Origin: Magnolia sinica
Taxonomy: Eukaryota; Streptophyta; Magnoliopsida; Magnoliales; Magnoliaceae
DNA length: 64,000 nt
Assembly: GCF_029962835.1 (NCBI RefSeq)
Contig: NC_080585.1
Location: 59,445,443 to 59,509,442, forward strand
Direction of reading: 5' to 3'
Shown: in pieces, positions 59,678 through 64,000 of the stretch
Layout: every line of letters starts with the position of its first letter
Numbering within the stretch: the first letter of the stretch is position 1
The notes under the pieces: generated by a model
Seen by the model: the letters and a program-made list of their open reading frames with translations, nothing else
Databases searched by the model: none
Told to the model about the DNA's origin: nothing
Translations under genes and position numbers: made by a program

Positions 59678-61673
59678 TGAAAAGGCCTAGCTATATGTCC
59701 TAGAGGGGGGGAGGGGGGAGTGAATAGAACAATGCCAAATAAAACTTATAACAGCGGAATTAAAAAGAATATGATAGCCAAAATATATCACAATGCAAGA
59801 AAGTAAAATAACCTCAAAATTCAGATCTTGAGAGGTTGATACAAATGTTGTTCTAAGGACAACCTTACACCAAAAACCAGAGTTTATGGTAGGACAACCT
59901 TATTTCTAGAAAGATCTTTGTATCAAATCTCAAACCAAAGAGGAATACAGAAATAAATACAAACTGAATTGAAATAAATTGTAATCACAAATGTATTGTT
60001 CTAGGGACAGCCATACACCATAAAAATGGCAGGGCAACCTTGCCGGAACAACTTTTAAAGGAAATTGAATATCAAGCTGATAAAGGAATAGCAGAAAATA
60101 AATTCTAAACTATTACAAAATTCTCACAATGCTTGAATTAAATGATTACAACATTCACCACCATACATACATCCCACAAAAGAATAATTAAAGATCAGAA
60201 GTATAAATCATTCAACCACAACACAAGGGATTATAGTGGTTCCCCTGTGTGTTCACCAACTGTTAAACAACAGCCACACAGAATGCTACTCCACTCCTAA
60301 TATCCTCACACAGGGGATATTAGTGTTCACTAACAAAATAGGTTTTCCCAGGTTCACCCAAAACCTTTACAATTGTGTCTTTGTCTGTGGGCTTACACGA
60401 TTAAAAAAACCTCACTTCTGAGTTTTCCTGGCTCTCCTCAGAAAACCAATACAACAAGATTTTTCTGGCAAATCTTGAAAGAAACCAAAACAGAAAGGAA
60501 TTTACAATTAAATGTAAAATACCTGATTATCTCCTTCGTTGTAGCAGCTCAGTAGAACCAAATCAGAGTAGATGATTGAATGTCCAAGTTCAATGTCCAG
60601 TACTCAATTACAATGGTTCTAATTCTAATAGATTTTAAATTAAACCAAATAGGGCTTGCCTTAATTGATTTTGATTCCAAAGAAAGGGAATAACAATTCC
60701 TCTTATCAAATTAGATTGGAATAGCAGAAACAAAATCAATTAAATAAAGCTAAGGAAAGAGAATATTAAATAAGCACACTTAGCTTAGATGGAGCACGAA
60801 ATTATTCTCAGAAGTTCGCGAAGATTGGCTTGAATGGATTAATTAATTCGATGATTTCTTCGAGATTCGTGCACTATTTATAGGTGAGCGGATCGCGTCT
60901 TCGACTGGTTTAGGGAGCTCTTCGACTAGTCAAGCAATCTGATATTTGAAAAATCAGCGCGATAAGCTTTGACCGTTCTACGACCGGTCGAAGGTCTCCT
61001 TCGATTGGTCGTCTTCAACTGGTCGAAGAACCTGAAAAACATCGCTGGATTTTGAGTCGAAGATTTTCGACTGGTCGAAGATGCAATCGACACTGTTCCT
61101 TCGACTGGTCGAACAGATTCCTGGACTAGTCGAAGCCTAACAGATTTTATCCGAAATTTGTAACAAACTCACGACTGATCGAGGAATTTCTTAGACTGGT
61201 CGAAGCAACTCTAGGACTAGTCGAAGAATGCGTAGGACTAGTCGAAGAACAAACCAAACTTATGTAAAATAAACATTCAATTTATGTATCCAAAGTGACT
61301 TACTTCTAAGGTCAACATAAGGTCAGTCAAACCTCAACCATGAAGTAAGGACATTGAAACATTAGGAACTAGTGACCTTGAAGTATGAGCCTTGAAGTCT
61401 TGATGTAGTTCAATCTTGAAATCTTGATGTAGCTCAATCTTGAAAGTGTCTTGAGTTCTTTACAAACTGCCTTGTACTCTTCTTGAAGTCTTGCAGCTTG
61501 AGTCTTGTCTTGTGAGCAGTTCTTGCATTCAAGATTGATCCTTGTACTTGTGAGCTTTGCTTGTTTATGAATGTTGATCCTTGAGAGAGCTTCACTTATG
61601 CAAGTTATATATAACAGTGATTTTGGCACCACAAATTTGACAACAGACAGGGATATAAACTGTAGCACTTACA
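59678..61673 (-). repeat. SIRE-B 5' LTR (right copy)
   Basis: 1996 bp; matches the left LTR almost base for base, with small differences such as a longer G-run at the start and loss of part of two palindrome units near 61005-61025. Confidence 0.96.
60898..61255. promoter_or_regulatory. Palindrome array in SIRE-B right (5') LTR
   Basis: Same array as 52029-52385, upstream of the minus-strand TATA at 60874-60883. The distal pair of units reads ggactagtcgaagaatgcgtaggactagtcgaag, while the left LTR has a shorter form there. Confidence 0.72.
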
Positions 61674-61699
61674 AGTACTCACATGTCAGTACACACTCC

Positions 61700-61960
61700 A
61701 TGTTAGCCACCTCCACAGAGATCAATACCAAGACCTCGAGTGTTGAAACGAGGCATCTTTCACTCGATCTGCCACTTGAGCTCTGGACTGGGTGGGTCCC
61801 AGCGTTGAAACGGGGTATCTTTCACTCAGCCTACCACGTGAGCTGTGGAGCTGGGTGGGTCCCAGCGTTGAAACAAGGTATCTTTCACTCAGCCTACCAC
61901 GTGAGCTGTGGAGCTGGGGCCCACGTCAGATCACACTCCACTGGCAGCCACACCCCACTC
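61700..61960 (-). mobile_element. SINE copy with internal tandem duplication
   Basis: In inverse it carries the same 'gagtgaaagat(g/a)cctcgtttcaacac' and 'aggtcttggtattgat' segments as the SINE at 46871. A unit of about 62-64 bases (gcgttgaaac..ggtatctttcactcagcc..gagctgtggagctgggtgggtccca) is present two to three times. It lies just right of SIRE-B in the Tekay-like LTR. Confidence 0.6.
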
Positions 61961-62963
61961 TAGCCACATCAAGGTGGGCCCCCTATGAGTGGTTGGGATG
62001 ACATATAAACATCATGGTGCGTCCCACATGGATGGGGTCCACCGGTAGATGGCATGGATGATATACACACATCATAGATGGCTAAGATCATAGAAAGAGA
62101 GAGGGAGGGAGAGGGAGACATAGGCGAAGTTGGAGGGGCCCCGCCACTATGGGCCCCTCTTTGATACAAAGCCTACATCAAGGTGGGCCCCGCCATAAGT
62201 GGGTCCTTACATCACAAAGAAATAAAGGAGTGGAGATCTAAGATCACCCACCGTCTTCTTCTTGCTCCCTTGGCTTCCTTTGCCCCTTAACTTCAATCCG
62301 AACGGAGGAAATGGAGTTTGGATGGTTGAGATGGGATATGAGGGGGTATGAAGTGGGCCACATACAAAATTCTCTTGGGGTTAGAAATGCTTGGACGTGG
62401 GATTTTTTTCTCTCGCTTGGGAATGTGAGTTTGAGAAATGAGAGAGAGGGTTGTAAAGGGAGAGAGAGAGATGGGTGATGGAGTGATAGATGTGTTGATG
62501 TGGTGAGTGATGGGTGTAAGAGCCTTTTTTGACTTTTGCGGTAGATTGTGTAAGAAGGGGTATGGGCTTGTAAAAAACTTTTGACTTTAGGAGTTGCTTG
62601 GAGAAGGGTGAGAGGTGATGTATACTTGACATGTACTTGACATGATAGGATTGATTGGTTGATTGATTGATGTGACATATCGTAGAGATTCTCTCGGAAT
62701 TCGCACGCGCAGCGTTTTCCTTGCACAGAACGCTGGCCCACATCTCCTGGCTAGAGTATCGGATCGACGCGCGAGACGCGGCATCGGAACCGCAGCGACA
62801 GCGCGGTCGCAAGGGTACAAGTCTTGGTTTGAGTCGATTCAGGTTGACGGCGTGTGACGCAGGGTTACGCGCAAATGCCGGTTAAGAGTCGAAAGTTGCC
62901 GGAATTCGACCAGGAAGACCGCGGAAGCCTATGGAATGGTACGGTCTAGGATACAGGTCTTAC

Positions 62964-63112
62964 GCTGAAATAGTATTGGGCCCACTGTACTCAGTCTATT
63001 CATAATGTGAGTCCCACTAGGCTGAAGGAAAATACAAACATTAGCCTGATACGAAGCTAACCCTAACCTAGAGGGACTCGGATTCGGTAGTGACCACTTC
63101 AGTACGGAGGTC
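62964..63112. other. Short non-coding spacer
   Basis: Contains gggcccactg family words; no gene seen. Confidence 0.4.
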
Positions 63113-63565
63113 GGTACTGGTCATCGCTGATGAGTCATGTGTTTTATCCATGCCGTTCATCCATTTTACCAGATCATTTTAGAGCGCTCTCTCACAAATG
63201 AGGCAGATCCAAATCTCATGTGGACCACAGCACAGGAAACAATGGTAATTAAATGCACACTACTAAACACTTCTCGAGGGCCACAAAAAGTTTGGATCAA
63301 TCTAATATTTGTGTTTTCCCTTCGTCCAAGTCTTTGTGACATAATCAACAGGTTGGATGGCAAATCAACATTACAGTGGGCCCTGAGAAGTTTTTAATGG
63401 TGGGCGTTTAATCTTCACTGTTTCATGTAGTGTGGTCCACCTAAGATTTGGATCGGCCACATTTTTTGATTCATCTACTAAAATGAGCTGGAAAATTGGA
63501 TGGGCGGTATGGATAAAACACATACCTCATGGTGGGTCCCACAGCACCGACCAGTATTAAGATGT
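63113..63565. mobile_element. Palindromic (foldback) MITE
   Basis: Left half atgtgttttatccatgccg, catccattttaccag, ctcatgtggaccaca pairs in inverse with the right half (tgtggtccacctaagatttgg, ctggaaaattggatgggcgg, atggataaaacacatacc). The whole 450 bp can fold into one long hairpin. This is the best preserved member in the window of the 'catggtgggtcccac' family, which also occurs near 330, 31088/43749, 44206-45060 and inside the Tekay LTRs. Confidence 0.72.
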
Positions 63566-64000
63566 TGGTAAAATCAATCCTTATTTGAATCCGACTCTCA
63601 CCTTCTTTATTTTTAATAAAATCTAATCCCAAGGAAGTGAGTGAGTTAGTTCAAGTCATACAAGTCATACTGAGTCGTGTCGAGTTTCCTTACTTATATG
63701 CATCGTGAAGTAAAAATTGCACATATTTGATTAACTGCATAATGGATTGGTGGACTTTATTGGACGGCCACAATGGTCATACCTTCAACAAACAAGCGTC
63801 CACGAGTCAGATACCACGATTGTTTAACCGACCTGCTTTTGCGAGAGGGAGACAGTGACAGCGACGGTGGGTTCCACAGTTTAGTCGGTCTATGTATGGC
63901 AACTATACAATTTCTGAGTGCCCGTGTATCAAGCGTCACACTCACCCGGAGCACCGAATAACTCCCCTTTCTTTTACGTAGACGGTGAAATCATGTCCAT
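63566..64000. other. Non-coding stretch, no recognisable feature
   Basis: Short open frames only; no repeat or gene recognised before the window ends. Confidence 0.4.

Larger units (their letters stand above)
50813..61673 (-). mobile_element. SIRE-B: young Ty1/copia SIRE-type LTR retrotransposon
   Basis: 10,861 bp with LTRs 50813-52802 and 59678-61673, nearly identical by eye. The target duplication AGTAC is at 50808-50812 and 61674-61678. The primer site and polypurine tract are intact. Order on the minus strand: gag, protease, integrase, reverse transcriptase, RNase H, extra ORF. Despite its young LTRs, gag-pol has five in-frame stops and several indels, so it was either mobilised in trans when already defective or has decayed quickly. 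It lies inside the Tekay-like LTR. Confidence 0.96.
48215..62963 (-). repeat. 5'-truncated LTR related to Tekay-1, split by SIRE-B
   Basis: From 48221 (tccggcgccgacagcctccg) to 50812 and again 61679-62963 (ending ggtacggtctaggatacaggtcttac) the sequence follows the Tekay-1 LTR in order: gacagcctccgta near the start, then ctgatgtcgctagggc, catatgctatg, gatgggcctagacggcc, and near the end gcggtcgc and ggaagcctatgg. The first 40 or so LTR bases are lost and the last base has changed. There is no internal region, so it is a solo or broken LTR. It carries extra SINE insertions and a minisatellite not found in Tekay-1. Confidence 0.8.

Noticed and set aside
1..64000. CRISPR array, bacterial operons, riboswitches
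   Set aside because: All content is plant repetitive DNA; the palindrome arrays have irregular spacing and no conserved repeat-spacer pattern.

Overview
This is plant nuclear DNA made almost entirely of transposable elements; no intact host gene was found. The element types (Ty1/copia SIRE-like, Ty3/gypsy Tekay-like with a chromodomain, a Tat-like remnant with an antisense plant-mobile-domain gene, CACTA, LINE, tRNA-derived SINE, palindromic MITEs) all point to a flowering plant. The many short repeats rich in 'gtgggcccaccatgatg'-type sequence resemble those I associate with magnoliid trees, but that is a weak inference.

Layout. 1-8865: a plus-strand gypsy-type LTR (TATA near 1149, end ...GGGCGTTACA at 8865) split by Copia-A, an old, complete but decayed minus-strand copia element (1191-7082, TSD GGAAG). 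8866-11557: remnant of a plus-strand Tat-like gypsy element, made of an antisense plant-mobile-domain pseudogene, a polypurine tract and an LTR with TATA box. 11558-46812: a possible CACTA element (terminal CACTA/CAGTG, both flanked by GGT, both ends packed with GACGGA/TCCGTC repeats). Inside it lie a broken chloroplast enoyl-ACP reductase gene (12375-13413), a LINE 3' end (13740-14205), MITEs, the copia element SIRE-A (16734-27487) and the gypsy element Tekay-1 (31121-43748, 4-kb LTRs, TSD TCCCA).

46813-64000: a SINE with a perfect 17-bp TSD (46871-47027), then a 5'-truncated LTR related to Tekay-1 (48215-62963). That LTR is split by the youngest element, SIRE-B (50813-61673, TSD AGTAC, near-identical LTRs). 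A palindromic MITE follows at 63113-63565.

All three large copia elements and Tekay-1 are coded on the minus strand, so each 5' LTR is the right-hand one. Most stop codons that can be compared between SIRE-A and SIRE-B are Gln or Trp codons changed by C:G to T:A transitions. The main exception to decay is the extra ORF downstream of pol in SIRE-B, which is open for about 380-404 codons.

The least expected signal is in the SIRE elements. Arrays of short palindromes (core CGACTGGTCG or CGACTAGTCG) sit just upstream of the LTR TATA box. A second small cluster sits just upstream of the extra 3' ORF. At matching positions in SIRE-A and SIRE-B the palindrome arms differ but still pair.
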